Shown: positions 1 to 5,961 of the stretch, in pieces
Layout of the letters: the number at the start of each line of letters is the position of its first letter
How positions within the stretch are numbered: the stretch's first letter is position 1
NCBI GenBank assembly: GCA_900553825.1
Contig: USEV01000016.1
Coordinates: forward strand, 1 to 11,353
Source: an uncultured Eubacteriales bacterium
GTDB lineage: Bacteria > Bacillota > Clostridia > Christensenellales > CAG-917
DNA length: 11,353 nucleotides
Reading direction: 5' to 3'
Made by a program: the position numbers and the translations under genes
The notes under the pieces: generated by a model
The model's input: the letters and a program-made list of their open reading frames with translations, nothing else
Told to the model about the DNA's origin: nothing
The model's database searches: none

Positions 1-918
1 GGTGAACACCACCGCGTCCCTTTCCAGGTGCGCGGTCAGCCCGTGAGAGAGTTCCACTCTCTTGCCCGTCTCCGAGCCCGCAAGCGCGATGACGGCGTCG
101 TAGTGTTTTTCCTCGATGTCCTGCTCCACTCCCAACGCGGAGCACGCGCGGGCTATCGTCCTCTTGGCGAGCGCGGGCACGGCGAATGCCGAAAGGGGCA
201 CCCTCGCCCCGTCGCCCGTGACAAGCGGTTGCGGCGCGAGCGATTCCACAAGGTCGTCAGTCTCCGACGCATGGCGGACAAGCCTTGCCACCGCCTCGTT
301 GACGGAGGGGAAACGCTCCTTGATGCGGGCAAGCTCCGCCCGCAAAAAATTCCGCGTGTAGCTTTCGTCGGAATTCGTCGCGTCTTCGACATAGGGGAGC
401 CGTGCCGCCTCGATGTAGGCATCTATCTCCGAACGGGGTACGGAGAGCAAGGGACGGAGATATCTCCCCGACACTTCGTTCATGCCGCGCAGACCGCGAA
501 TGCCCGTGCCGCGCAGTATGCGCATGAGCACGGTTTCCGTCTGGTCGTCGGCGTGGTGCGCGAGCGCGACGAAATCGCACTCTCCGCCGGAGAGCAGTTC
601 CTCGAAAACGCCGTAGCGCAGTTCGCGCGCCGCCTGTTCCAGGGTGAGACCCTTTTCTGCGGCGAATGCGGGGGCGTCCACGCGGCGCAACTCGAACGCT
701 ATGCCGCGCTGCCTGCAGAATTCGCGGGCGAAATCCGCATCGCGCAGGGAGTCTTCCCCGCGGATGCCGTGCTCGACATGGACGGCGAAAAAGTCCGCTC
801 CCGCGCCCGCAAGCATATCCGCGAGCGCGACGGAATCACGCCCACCCGAAAAGGCAAGCGCTATGCGCGCGTCCGTGGGCACGCGCAGACGGAATTTCTC
901 TCCCGCTGTGGTTTTCAT
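1..918 (-). CDS. tilS: tRNA(Ile)-lysidine synthase TilS, 3' end cut off by window edge
   Basis: TilS is a cytosolic N-type ATP pyrophosphatase that converts C34 of tRNA-Ile(CAU) to lysidine, so that the tRNA reads AUA codons. Reading from 918 leftwards gives 306 codons without a stop. The PP-loop SGGRDS lies at residues 24-29 (family pattern SGGxDS), followed by VEHGIR near 48-53, the family motif HHADDQTET at 121-129 and RGTGIRGL near 136-143. The catalytic N-domain and the start of the TilS middle domain are present; the C-terminal part lies outside the window. I chose the ATG at 916-918 because it puts the P-loop at the usual distance from the N-terminus and sits exactly at the predicted transcription start. 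There is no Shine-Dalgarno. An in-frame GTG at codon 13 is a weak alternative start. It lies directly downstream of spoIIE, the usual Firmicute order; hpt and ftsH would be expected beyond the left edge. Identity is secure from the motifs. Confidence 0.95.
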   Translation of the reverse strand, partial: MKTTAGEKFRLRVPTDARIALAFSGGRDSVALADMLAGAGADFFAVHVEHGIRGEDSLRDADFAREFCRQRGIAFELRRVDAPAFAAEKGLTLEQAARELRYGVFEELLSGGECDFVALAHHADDQTETVLMRILRGTGIRGLRGMNEVSGRYLRPLLSVPRSEIDAYIEAARLPYVEDATNSDESYTRNFLRAELARIKERFPSVNEAVARLVRHASETDDLVESLAPQPLVTGDGARVPLSAFAVPALAKRTIARACSALGVEQDIEEKHYDAVIALAGSETGKRVELSHGLTAHLERDAVVFT

Positions 919-924
919 AGGTCA

Positions 925-953
925 AGTATAAAACAAAAGCACCCGTTTGTCCA
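925..953 (-). promoter_or_regulatory. sigma-A promoter of tilS, predicted leaderless start
   Basis: On the minus strand, -35 TGGACA (953-948) and -10 TATACT (930-925) are separated by exactly 17 bp. Six bases (TGACCT) follow the -10, and the seventh is the A of the tilS ATG at 918, the normal distance for +1. The -35 lies inside the 3' arm of the spoIIE terminator hairpin, and its T-tract forms most of the spacer. The hexamers and spacing are seen directly; activity and start site are inferred. Confidence 0.7.
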
Positions 954-985
954 CCCGCAAATTGCGTGTGGACGCGCACGGGTGC
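927..985 (-). terminator. Intrinsic terminator of spoIIE
   Basis: Read on the minus strand, GCACCCGT (985-978) pairs with ACGGGTGC (946-939). Inside this, GTCCAC (973-968) pairs with GTGGAC (954-949), and CGCA (966-963) pairs with TGCG (959-956) around a 3-nt loop. TTTTGTTTTATA (938-927) follows at once. It starts 28 bp after the spoIIE stop codon and ends 9 bp before the tilS ATG, so it insulates tilS from spoIIE transcription while carrying the tilS promoter. Confidence 0.85.
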
Positions 986-1012
986 GCACGCAAACGGGGA
1001 AACCTCCGTCCT

Positions 1013-3343
1013 TCAGAGAGCGAACAACCGCATGACCAGCACCGTGCAATCGTCCTCCGCCCCGCGGCTCAACGCCGCCTGCAACAACCTGTCCGCAAGC
1101 ACCTGCGGGTTGGAGGTGTCCGCCTCTTCCGTGACCTCGGCGACTCCCTGTTCGTCCAGCGCGTCGAAAACCCCGTCGGACATCATGACGACCATGTCGC
1201 CGTCGTAGAGCTGATGTCTGCCCGTGAGCGGCTTCGCCCTCTCGAGTATGCCGGCGGGCGGCGCCTCGCAGGCTATGACCTCGATGCCGTCGCGGCGGCG
1301 TATGAATGTGCTCGCCGCGCCCATTTTGATGATGTCGAGCCCGCCCGTCACCGTGTCTATGACGGAGATGTCGATTGAGGAAAAACTCTCCTCGCCCGAC
1401 ATACACAGAAGCCTGTTGACAAGCGAAAGTATGACGGCGTTGTCGAAGCCCGCCCTGTAGAAATTCTCCACCATGGAGATTGCCTTTTTGCTCGCGTCGG
1501 CGGCGCGTTCGCCGCTGCCCATGCCGTCGGACAATGCGAACAGCCTGCGCTTCCTCGACGGGCACAGCACGCTCTTCGTGTCGCCGGAGACGCCCTCGCC
1601 CTGCCGCAGTTTTTCGGCGGAGCCGTATGCCACCTCGTAGACGGAACGCGCCGCCAGGTGCACGACGCAGTCCTCCCCCCTGCCGCTCACGGACACCTTT
1701 TCGAGCTCCGTGCCCGTAAAGCGCGACACCACCCTCGGGAGCACGAGCTTGTCCGCGTCGGAGGCACGGACGGTGAGCGCGACGGTCGCGTCCGCTCCCT
1801 CTCCGCTCATGACCACCTCGCGGGCGACGATGTTGTGGCGGAGAAGTTCGTTTGCGAGCTCGTCCCCGCCCTCCTCCGAGAAGCTCACCCGCTCGCCCAG
1901 TTCGCGGGCGAGAGAATCCAGCACGAGCGACACCCCCGCGAATTGCTCGGACATCACGCGCTTGGTCTTTGCAAACTCTCCCGCCTCCTCCATGCGTTTG
2001 CCGTACGCCTGCCCCGCGCTGTTGACGACGGAAGCGAGGTTATGCATCTTGACGCACCTGCTCGTCACAAAGGGCGGCATGTCCAGAATCGTTGTTTTCC
2101 CCCGCGAGAGCGCGGCGCTTGCCATGGGCAGAATCACCGACGATGTGTCGCCGCCGAGCGCGGCGAAACACGCCTCCCGCTCGCTGCACCTGCCGCAATA
2201 GTTCTTTGCGACCTCCTTTGCCAGCCTCTCGGGAGTGTAGGCGCCCGTGGCGTTGTCGGCGTCGGAGAGATTTTCGGACATATCGTAAAAGACCTGGCTC
2301 ACCGAATACAGCCTCTCGGACATCTCGCCGCGCACGCGGTTGACGAGACTGCCCGTCACCCCGCTCTTTGCGCGCGGGGAAGGAAGCCCCGAAAGCAGGC
2401 TCGCGGGAATCACGGCAAAAGCTCCCGCGCCCAGCGCGACCCCGATGATGTTCTGCCAGTCGGACGCGTCGATTGCAAAGACCTGCCACATGACGGCGTA
2501 CACCGCGACGGTTGCTGCCGCCGAAGCCCACCTGCCGAAGGGGGCGACCCAGTATGCCGCCGCTGCCGCCAGGACGGAATAGGCGAGAAAGTCAGGCGAG
2601 GCGAAGGCGAACATTCCGCCGACCCCCGCGAGCGCGGAAAACGAGAGCACCGCGGCGGGAGTGCCCGCGCGCAGGACAATCATCAGAAAGAGCGCGTGCA
2701 GAGCAAAGAGGAAGTTGAAGCCCTCCACCTCCGCACCGCCCGCCGCGAAGCAGAAAACCACGGCGAGCAATCCGCCCGCAACCATCTCGTCCGGCGTGAA
2801 TCTGGTCTTTATACCCCTCAAAAGCACAGCATAACATACGGTTTGTGCGCAAAACGCCACGACGCCCGTGAGCACCGCACACAACACGCAGGCGGTGACG
2901 CTGTGTCCGAAAAAGGCGGAAAGCACGGCGTGCGGGAGCTCGGAAACGACTGCCGCCGCCGTCACCGCGAGCGGGTGAACACTGCGGCGGAGGCGGAAGA
3001 AAACGACATATATCCCCGCAAAGACGAGGATGGGCACGGCGACGAAGAGCACCGTCCACGGGTCGGGGTCGAACGCCACCACGGAGAGCGCGTACATGGG
3101 CGCGACGACGAGGAGGTTCTGCCTGGCGTAAGTGAGGCCGGCAAACAGCCCCAGCGCGAGCGCGCCCCCGAATTCCTCCACCGAGGCGAGGAGCAACAGC
3201 GCCGCGAATTCCACGGCGTATGTCGCGGCTTTCGCGGGGGAAAGGAGATAATTCTTCCGCGCGCGCCTTTTTCTGCGTGCCGCAAACTGCGCCCGCGGAT
3301 TTGCGCGCGCGTCCCGTTTTTTCGTCACCGTCGCACCGAACAT
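1013..3343 (-). CDS. spoIIE: Stage II sporulation protein E, SpoIIE phosphatase
   Basis: SpoIIE is a membrane-bound PP2C-type serine phosphatase at the asymmetric sporulation septum. It dephosphorylates SpoIIAA and so releases sigma-F in the forespore; it also interacts with FtsZ. The 776-aa product (827 aa in Bacillus subtilis) has a basic N-terminus, about ten hydrophobic segments between residues ~35 and 330, and a soluble middle region with a Cys pair motif (CGRCSEREAC, ~residue 390). The C-terminal PP2C domain shows the metal-binding motifs SDGMGSG (~605-611), MSDGVFDA (~721-728) and AEDDCTV (~762-768). These acidic residues are all kept, so it should be active. The chosen ATG has no Shine-Dalgarno and directly abuts a hairpin plus T-tract. 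A start a few codons later cannot be excluded, but the hydrophobic region would be unaffected. It is followed by tilS, the conserved Firmicute order. Its presence implies the organism can form endospores. Confidence 0.94.
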   Translation of the reverse strand: MFGATVTKKRDARANPRAQFAARRKRRARKNYLLSPAKAATYAVEFAALLLLASVEEFGGALALGLFAGLTYARQNLLVVAPMYALSVVAFDPDPWTVLFVAVPILVFAGIYVVFFRLRRSVHPLAVTAAAVVSELPHAVLSAFFGHSVTACVLCAVLTGVVAFCAQTVCYAVLLRGIKTRFTPDEMVAGGLLAVVFCFAAGGAEVEGFNFLFALHALFLMIVLRAGTPAAVLSFSALAGVGGMFAFASPDFLAYSVLAAAAAYWVAPFGRWASAAATVAVYAVMWQVFAIDASDWQNIIGVALGAGAFAVIPASLLSGLPSPRAKSGVTGSLVNRVRGEMSERLYSVSQVFYDMSENLSDADNATGAYTPERLAKEVAKNYCGRCSEREACFAALGGDTSSVILPMASAALSRGKTTILDMPPFVTSRCVKMHNLASVVNSAGQAYGKRMEEAGEFAKTKRVMSEQFAGVSLVLDSLARELGERVSFSEEGGDELANELLRHNIVAREVVMSGEGADATVALTVRASDADKLVLPRVVSRFTGTELEKVSVSGRGEDCVVHLAARSVYEVAYGSAEKLRQGEGVSGDTKSVLCPSRKRRLFALSDGMGSGERAADASKKAISMVENFYRAGFDNAVILSLVNRLLCMSGEESFSSIDISVIDTVTGGLDIIKMGAASTFIRRRDGIEVIACEAPPAGILERAKPLTGRHQLYDGDMVVMMSDGVFDALDEQGVAEVTEEADTSNPQVLADRLLQAALSRGAEDDCTVLVMRLFAL

Positions 3344-3389
3344 AAAAACAAAATACCCCGTGCGGGAGAGTTATTCTCTCCGTTCGGGG
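3344..3389 (-). terminator. Hairpin plus T-tract abutting the spoIIE ATG
   Basis: On the minus strand CCCCG (3389... read as the complement of 3385-3389) pairs with CGGGG (3360-3356), and inside it GGAGAG (3381-3376) pairs with CTCTCC (3370-3365) around a 5-nt loop. TATTTTGTTTTT (3355-3344) follows and ends one base before the spoIIE ATG. It looks like a second intrinsic terminator after the CofE-like gene. TATTTT (3355-3350) is also placed as a -10, with 6 nt before the ATG, though no -35 match lies 17 bp upstream (GAGAAT). Terminator, promoter element, or both are possible. Confidence 0.55.
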
Positions 3390-3422
3390 CGGAATTATGG
3401 GCTATCGTGTCGTATGACGGCG

Positions 3423-3451
3423 AAAAAAATCCCCGCCCGTGTCGGGCGGGG
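3423..3451 (-). terminator. Strong intrinsic terminator of the CofE-like gene
   Basis: Read on the minus strand, a 9-bp perfect GC stem, CCCCGCCCG (3451-3443) with CGGGCGGGG (3439-3431), closes a 3-nt loop and is followed by ATTTTTTT (3430-3423). It lies 45 bp after the stop codon of the CofE-like gene. There is no T-tract on the plus-strand side, so it acts in the minus direction only. Confidence 0.92.
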
Positions 3452-3461
3452 AAATCCTGTT

Positions 3462-3495
3462 CCGCTTTGTGCCGTGCGCCGCTTTGTGCCGTGCG
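3462..3495. repeat. Perfect 2 x 17-bp tandem repeat at the CofE-like stop codon
   Basis: CCGCTTTGTGCCGTGCG occurs at 3462-3478 and again, identical and with no gap, at 3479-3495. The second copy touches the TGA stop (3496-3498) of the minus-strand CofE-like gene. It therefore lies in that gene's 3' untranslated region, before the terminator hairpin. It is probably a recent slippage duplication; no function is evident. Confidence 0.9.
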
Positions 3496-4680
3496 TCAGT
3501 CGGCGTAGTTGGAGAAGTAGTTCTGAATGTAGATTATGGGCGTGCCCTTGTCTCCCGAGCCGGAGGTGAGGTCGGCAAGCGAACCGAGGAGGTCCGTCAG
3601 CCTGCGCGGGGTCGTGCCCTGCGACGCCTGCGACGCAAAGAGCGAGGTTGGCTTGTTCTTGATCATGTTCTGGATTGCGGCCTTTGCCTCGTCGCCGCGG
3701 AGGTCGCCGATGGCGTTGTCGGCAAGATACTTGAGCTTGAGCTCGTTGGGGGTGCCGACGAGCCCCGAAGTGTATGCGGGAGAGACCACGGGGTCGGCGA
3801 GCTCCCAGATTTTGCCGACGGGGTCCTTGAACGCGCCGTCGCCGTACACCATGACCTCGACCTTTTTGCCCGTCTTTTCCAGGAGCATCTTCTGCACCCT
3901 GTCCACGAACTTGTCGCAGTCGCGCGGGAAGAGCTTGACGGAATCGTCGGTTGCGAGGTTGGAGCCGAGGATGCCGAAATCGGGGTTGTAGCCGCTGCCG
4001 TCAACGGGGGCGGAGAGAATCTCGTCCAGCGACACGACCTTTTTTGCGCCCGCCTCGAGGAGCAACCGCTTGGTGCGGAAGCGGGTGTGGATGTCGGCGT
4101 TGATGACCACCGAAGTGTGCTTCAGAATTTCCTGCGGGCGGTTCGCGAGGAAAATCTCGGTGCCCTCGCCCGCCATCTCCTTGTAAAGCTGTATGTAATC
4201 CATGCCCGTGAAGGGGTGCTTGACCTCGCCGAAGACCTCGTAGACCTGCTTCTCGGTGAAGACATCGGTGTAGGGGTTGACGCCCTTCGCGTCGAGCGCG
4301 TCGACATCCATGAGGTGGTTGCCGACTTCGTCGGAGGGATAGCTCAGCATTACGATGAGCTTGTCCACGCCCTTGGAGATGCCTTTGAGCAACATGGAGA
4401 AGCGGTTGCGGGAGAGGATGGGGAAGATGAGACCCACCGTGCCGCCGCCCGTCTTTGCGCGGACATCTTTCGCAATCTGGTCCACGGTGGCGTAGTTGCC
4501 CTGAGCGCGCGCGACCACCGCCTCGGTGACCGCGAGGACATCCCTGTCCTGAACGGCGAACCCGGTCACGGGGTCGTTTGCTGCCGCGAGCAGGCTGTCC
4601 ACGACTATGGACGCGAGGTCGTCGCCCTTTTTGATGATGGGCGCCTTTATGCCACGGGAAATTGTGCCGACTGTTGCCAT
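3496..4680 (-). CDS. Coenzyme F420-0:L-glutamate ligase (CofE)-like protein
   Basis: This 394-aa soluble protein belongs to the F420 ligase family (CofE/FbiB-type). True CofE adds gamma-linked glutamates to F420-0 using GTP and divalent metal. Family-like features are RGIKAPIIKKGDDL at the N-terminus (~9-22), DRDVLAVTEAVVARAQGN (~45-62), FPILSRNRF (~86-94), LSYPSDEVGNHL (~112-123), a VDGSGYNPDFGILGSN stretch (~226-241), VMVYGDGAFKDPVGKIW (~277-292), and a conserved C-terminal region rich in Gly, Thr and Ser (SQGTTPRRLTDLLGS, then SGSGDKGTP). It is longer than archaeal CofE (about 250 aa). I recognise this long form from Clostridia, which as far as I know do not usually make F420, so its substrate is uncertain. 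An amide or peptide-bond-forming ligase on another acceptor is the cautious reading. The start is well fixed by AGGAGG (4691-4686), 5 nt before the ATG. The gene is monocistronic, with its own promoter and terminator, and diverges from the PflX-like gene. Confidence 0.8.
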   Translation of the reverse strand: MATVGTISRGIKAPIIKKGDDLASIVVDSLLAAANDPVTGFAVQDRDVLAVTEAVVARAQGNYATVDQIAKDVRAKTGGGTVGLIFPILSRNRFSMLLKGISKGVDKLIVMLSYPSDEVGNHLMDVDALDAKGVNPYTDVFTEKQVYEVFGEVKHPFTGMDYIQLYKEMAGEGTEIFLANRPQEILKHTSVVINADIHTRFRTKRLLLEAGAKKVVSLDEILSAPVDGSGYNPDFGILGSNLATDDSVKLFPRDCDKFVDRVQKMLLEKTGKKVEVMVYGDGAFKDPVGKIWELADPVVSPAYTSGLVGTPNELKLKYLADNAIGDLRGDEAKAAIQNMIKNKPTSLFASQASQGTTPRRLTDLLGSLADLTSGSGDKGTPIIYIQNYFSNYAD

Positions 4681-4705
4681 GGTTTCCTCCTAAAACAAAT
4701 AGATA

Positions 4706-4721
4706 CGCGCGCCGACGCGCG
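4706..4721 (-). other. GC stem-loop in the CofE-like mRNA leader
   Basis: CGCGCG (4721-4716) and CGCGCG (4711-4706) can pair around a TCGG loop in the predicted ~48-nt 5' leader, 14 nt upstream of the Shine-Dalgarno. It leaves the ribosome binding site free. It could stabilise the transcript; no regulatory role is shown. Confidence 0.45.
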
Positions 4722-4734
4722 CTCCGACTCAACG

Positions 4735-4763
4735 ATTATACTACAAAACTCCCCCCGTGTAAA
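4735..4763 (-). promoter_or_regulatory. sigma-A promoter of the CofE-like gene
   Basis: On the minus strand -35 TTTACA (4763-4758) and a perfect -10 TATAAT (4740-4735) have a 17-bp spacer. The predicted +1 is near 4728, giving a leader of about 48 nt. The -35 sits in the loop of an imperfect inverted repeat, CTCCC (4749-4753) and GGGAG (4764-4768), which might be an operator or part of a dispersed repeat. Confidence 0.85.
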
Positions 4764-4798
4764 GGGAGGTGGGCGAAGTGTCCGCGGCGTTTTGCGCG

Positions 4799-4827
4799 TT
4801 GACAACCGCCGAAAGAGAGCGCATACT
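4799..4827 (+). promoter_or_regulatory. sigma-A promoter of the PflX-like gene, predicted leaderless start
   Basis: A perfect -35 TTGACA (4799-4804), a 17-bp spacer and -10 CATACT (4822-4827) are followed by 6 bases (TGTGAC) and then ATG at 4834. The expected +1 is the A of that ATG. No Shine-Dalgarno is present. This is the same geometry as at tilS. Confidence 0.75.
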
Positions 4828-4833
4828 TGTGAC

Positions 4834-5688
4834 ATGGAAAGTCAAAGACGGACATTCAGGGTCGCGAGGGTGGGATTGCACCGTTACGAGGAGCCCTTCA
4901 TCTCCGGCGAGCGAGGCAGCGGAACGGTGTTTTTCTGCGGCTGTGACATCGCGTGCGTCTTTTGCCAGAACTACGAGATTTCCCGTCACGGAAAGGGCGT
5001 GACGGTGAGCGACGACGAGCTTCTGAAACTCTTTTTCCACCTCGAAAACGCGGGGGCGGAAAACATAAATCTCGTCACCCCGTCGCCCTGGCTCGAACGA
5101 CTGATTCCCGTGCTTAAAGAGTTCAAAACGCACTCTGAACTGCCGATTGTGTGGAACAGCAACGGTTGCGAGCCCGTCGAAGCATTGAAAAAAGCGGAGG
5201 GCGCGGTGGACATCTGGCTGCCCGATTTCAAGTACTCCGACGACGCTCTGGCGCGGGAATACTCCCGTGCCCGAAACTACTTTGAGCGTGCCCGCGCCGC
5301 GCTTGCGGAGATGCGCAGGCAACAGCCCGAGGACATCTTCGACGGGCGGGGAATGATGAAAAAAGGAGTGTGCGTGAGGCACCTCGTCCTGCCCGCCGCG
5401 GTGGAGAACACCGAGGGCGTCATGCGGGCGATTGCCGCCATCGACGGGACGCTCTTCGTGAGCGTGATGGGACAATACTTCCCCACCCCCGCCGTCATGT
5501 CGCACCCCGTGCTCGGGAGGAGGCTGACGGAGGAGGAATACCGGGCGGCGATTGACGCCTTTTTCTCGGCGGGGCTCGAAAACGGCTTTTCGCAGGAGTT
5601 GGACAGCGCGACGGAGGAATATGTGCCCGATTTCGACCCGACGGAGGTTATTCGCATACTGAACACGCCCTGCGACGCTCCGCGCTGA
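4834..5688 (+). CDS. PflX-like radical SAM protein (pyruvate formate-lyase activase-like)
   Basis: This 284-aa cytosolic protein belongs to the radical SAM superfamily, in the group of uncharacterised PflX-type Fe-S proteins (COG1313). The [4Fe-4S]-binding CxxxCxxC is C37, C41 and C44, in the context FFCGCDIACVFCQN. Other family hallmarks are HRYEEPFISGERGSGTVFF (~16-34), the NINLVTPSPW strand (~79-88), IVWNSNGCEP, VDIWLPDFKYSD, VRHLVLP and VSVMGQYFPTP. Such enzymes cleave S-adenosylmethionine to a 5'-deoxyadenosyl radical. The partner protein of PflX is not established, and no glycyl-radical enzyme gene is present in this window. Frame 1 is open for ~465 codons upstream of this start, but that part is antisense to the CofE-like gene. 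The ATG at 4834 is where similarity to the family begins and where the promoter places +1. It is transcribed alone and divergently from the CofE-like gene. No clear terminator follows. Confidence 0.88.
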   Translation: MESQRRTFRVARVGLHRYEEPFISGERGSGTVFFCGCDIACVFCQNYEISRHGKGVTVSDDELLKLFFHLENAGAENINLVTPSPWLERLIPVLKEFKTHSELPIVWNSNGCEPVEALKKAEGAVDIWLPDFKYSDDALAREYSRARNYFERARAALAEMRRQQPEDIFDGRGMMKKGVCVRHLVLPAAVENTEGVMRAIAAIDGTLFVSVMGQYFPTPAVMSHPVLGRRLTEEEYRAAIDAFFSAGLENGFSQELDSATEEYVPDFDPTEVIRILNTPCDAPR

Positions 5689-5784
5689 AGCGGGTTCGCG
5701 ACGGTGCGTTTCCGTCCTCCTGCCCGTGCGGAAGGAGTGCGGCGCACGCAAAAATTTTCACCGCCGTTTAGTGAGGAAAATTCC

Positions 5785-5813
5785 TTGTCAATTTCATGAC
5801 CCTGTGATATAAT
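5785..5813 (+). promoter_or_regulatory. sigma-A promoter of the uracil permease-upp operon
   Basis: -35 TTGTCA (5785-5790), a 17-bp spacer ending in an extended -10 TGA, and a perfect -10 TATAAT (5808-5813). The predicted +1 lies in the A-run at 5817-5821, giving a leader of about 190 nt before the permease ATG. Confidence 0.9.
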
Positions 5814-5826
5814 TTGAAAAATGCTT

Positions 5827-5846
5827 GGGAGCGGACACGCGCTCCC
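5827..5846 (+). other. First leader stem-loop of the uracil operon
   Basis: GGGAGCG (5827-5833) and CGCTCCC (5840-5846) form a perfect 7-bp stem with a 6-nt loop (GACACG). It lies a few nucleotides after the predicted +1 and just before the Shine-Dalgarno of the leader ORF. The loop does not match the PyrR-binding consensus that I know from pyr attenuators. Confidence 0.6.
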
Positions 5847-5858
5847 GCGGAGGAGAGA

Positions 5859-5924
5859 ATGAGGGGTTTGAAGACGGAGATTACCGTTGCATTCGGTGCG
5901 CTTGTTTCCGCAACCCTCGGATAA
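5859..5924 (+). CDS. Putative 21-residue leader peptide of the uracil operon
   Basis: An ATG at 5859 preceded by GGAGG (5849-5853, 5-nt spacing) opens 21 codons ending in TAA at 5922-5924. The peptide begins MRGLKTEITV and ends ALVSATLG. It resembles no known protein to me and is probably not functional as a peptide. Its codons GGT GCG CTT overlap the segment (5895-5903) that can pair with the 5' arm of the downstream terminator, and the stop codon lies 10 nt before the terminator. Translation of this ORF could therefore influence which RNA fold forms, as in translation-coupled attenuation. A good ribosome binding site is seen; the role is inferred. Confidence 0.5.
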   Translation: MRGLKTEITVAFGALVSATLG

Positions 5925-5943
5925 CCGGCTTTTGAAGCGTCCC
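5886..5943 (+). promoter_or_regulatory. Candidate antiterminator region of the uracil operon leader
   Basis: GGTGCGCTT (5895-5903) can pair with AAGCGTCCC (5935-5943), the entire 5' arm of the terminator: 8 of 9 positions, one of them G-U, with one T-C mismatch. A competing hairpin, GTTGC (5886-5890) with GCAAC (5910-5914), would enclose the same segment and leave the terminator free. These mutually exclusive pairings are what an attenuator needs. The sensing factor (ribosome, PyrR or another protein, or a ligand) is not evident. Confidence 0.45.
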
Positions 5944-5961
5944 TTGTGGGGCGTTTTTTTT
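5935..5961 (+). terminator. Intrinsic terminator in the uracil operon leader (attenuator)
   Basis: AAGCGTCCC (5935-5943) pairs with GGGGCGTTT (5948-5956) around a TTGT loop, with two G-U pairs in the stem, and runs into eight T residues (5954-5961). It lies after the promoter and before the permease gene, about 50 bp from its start, so most transcripts would end here unless the hairpin is prevented from forming. Confidence 0.85.

Noticed and set aside
28..1035. 335-codon open frame on the plus strand
   Set aside because: Antisense to tilS, Arg-rich; the minus-strand frame has all TilS motifs.
1658..3508. 616-codon open frame on the plus strand
   Set aside because: Lies antisense to spoIIE. 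The translation is Arg/His/Glu-rich with no recognisable domain; it reflects the codon use of the real gene.
3439..4833. N-terminal ~465-codon extension of the PflX-like frame
   Set aside because: This part is antisense to the CofE-like gene and crosses two promoters. Family similarity starts at the ATG at 4834.
5704..5757. Hairpin after the PflX-like gene as a terminator
   Set aside because: GTGCG/CGCAC and TTCCG/CGGAA can pair, but the inner stem is unevenly placed and AAAAA precedes the T-run, so I do not call a terminator.
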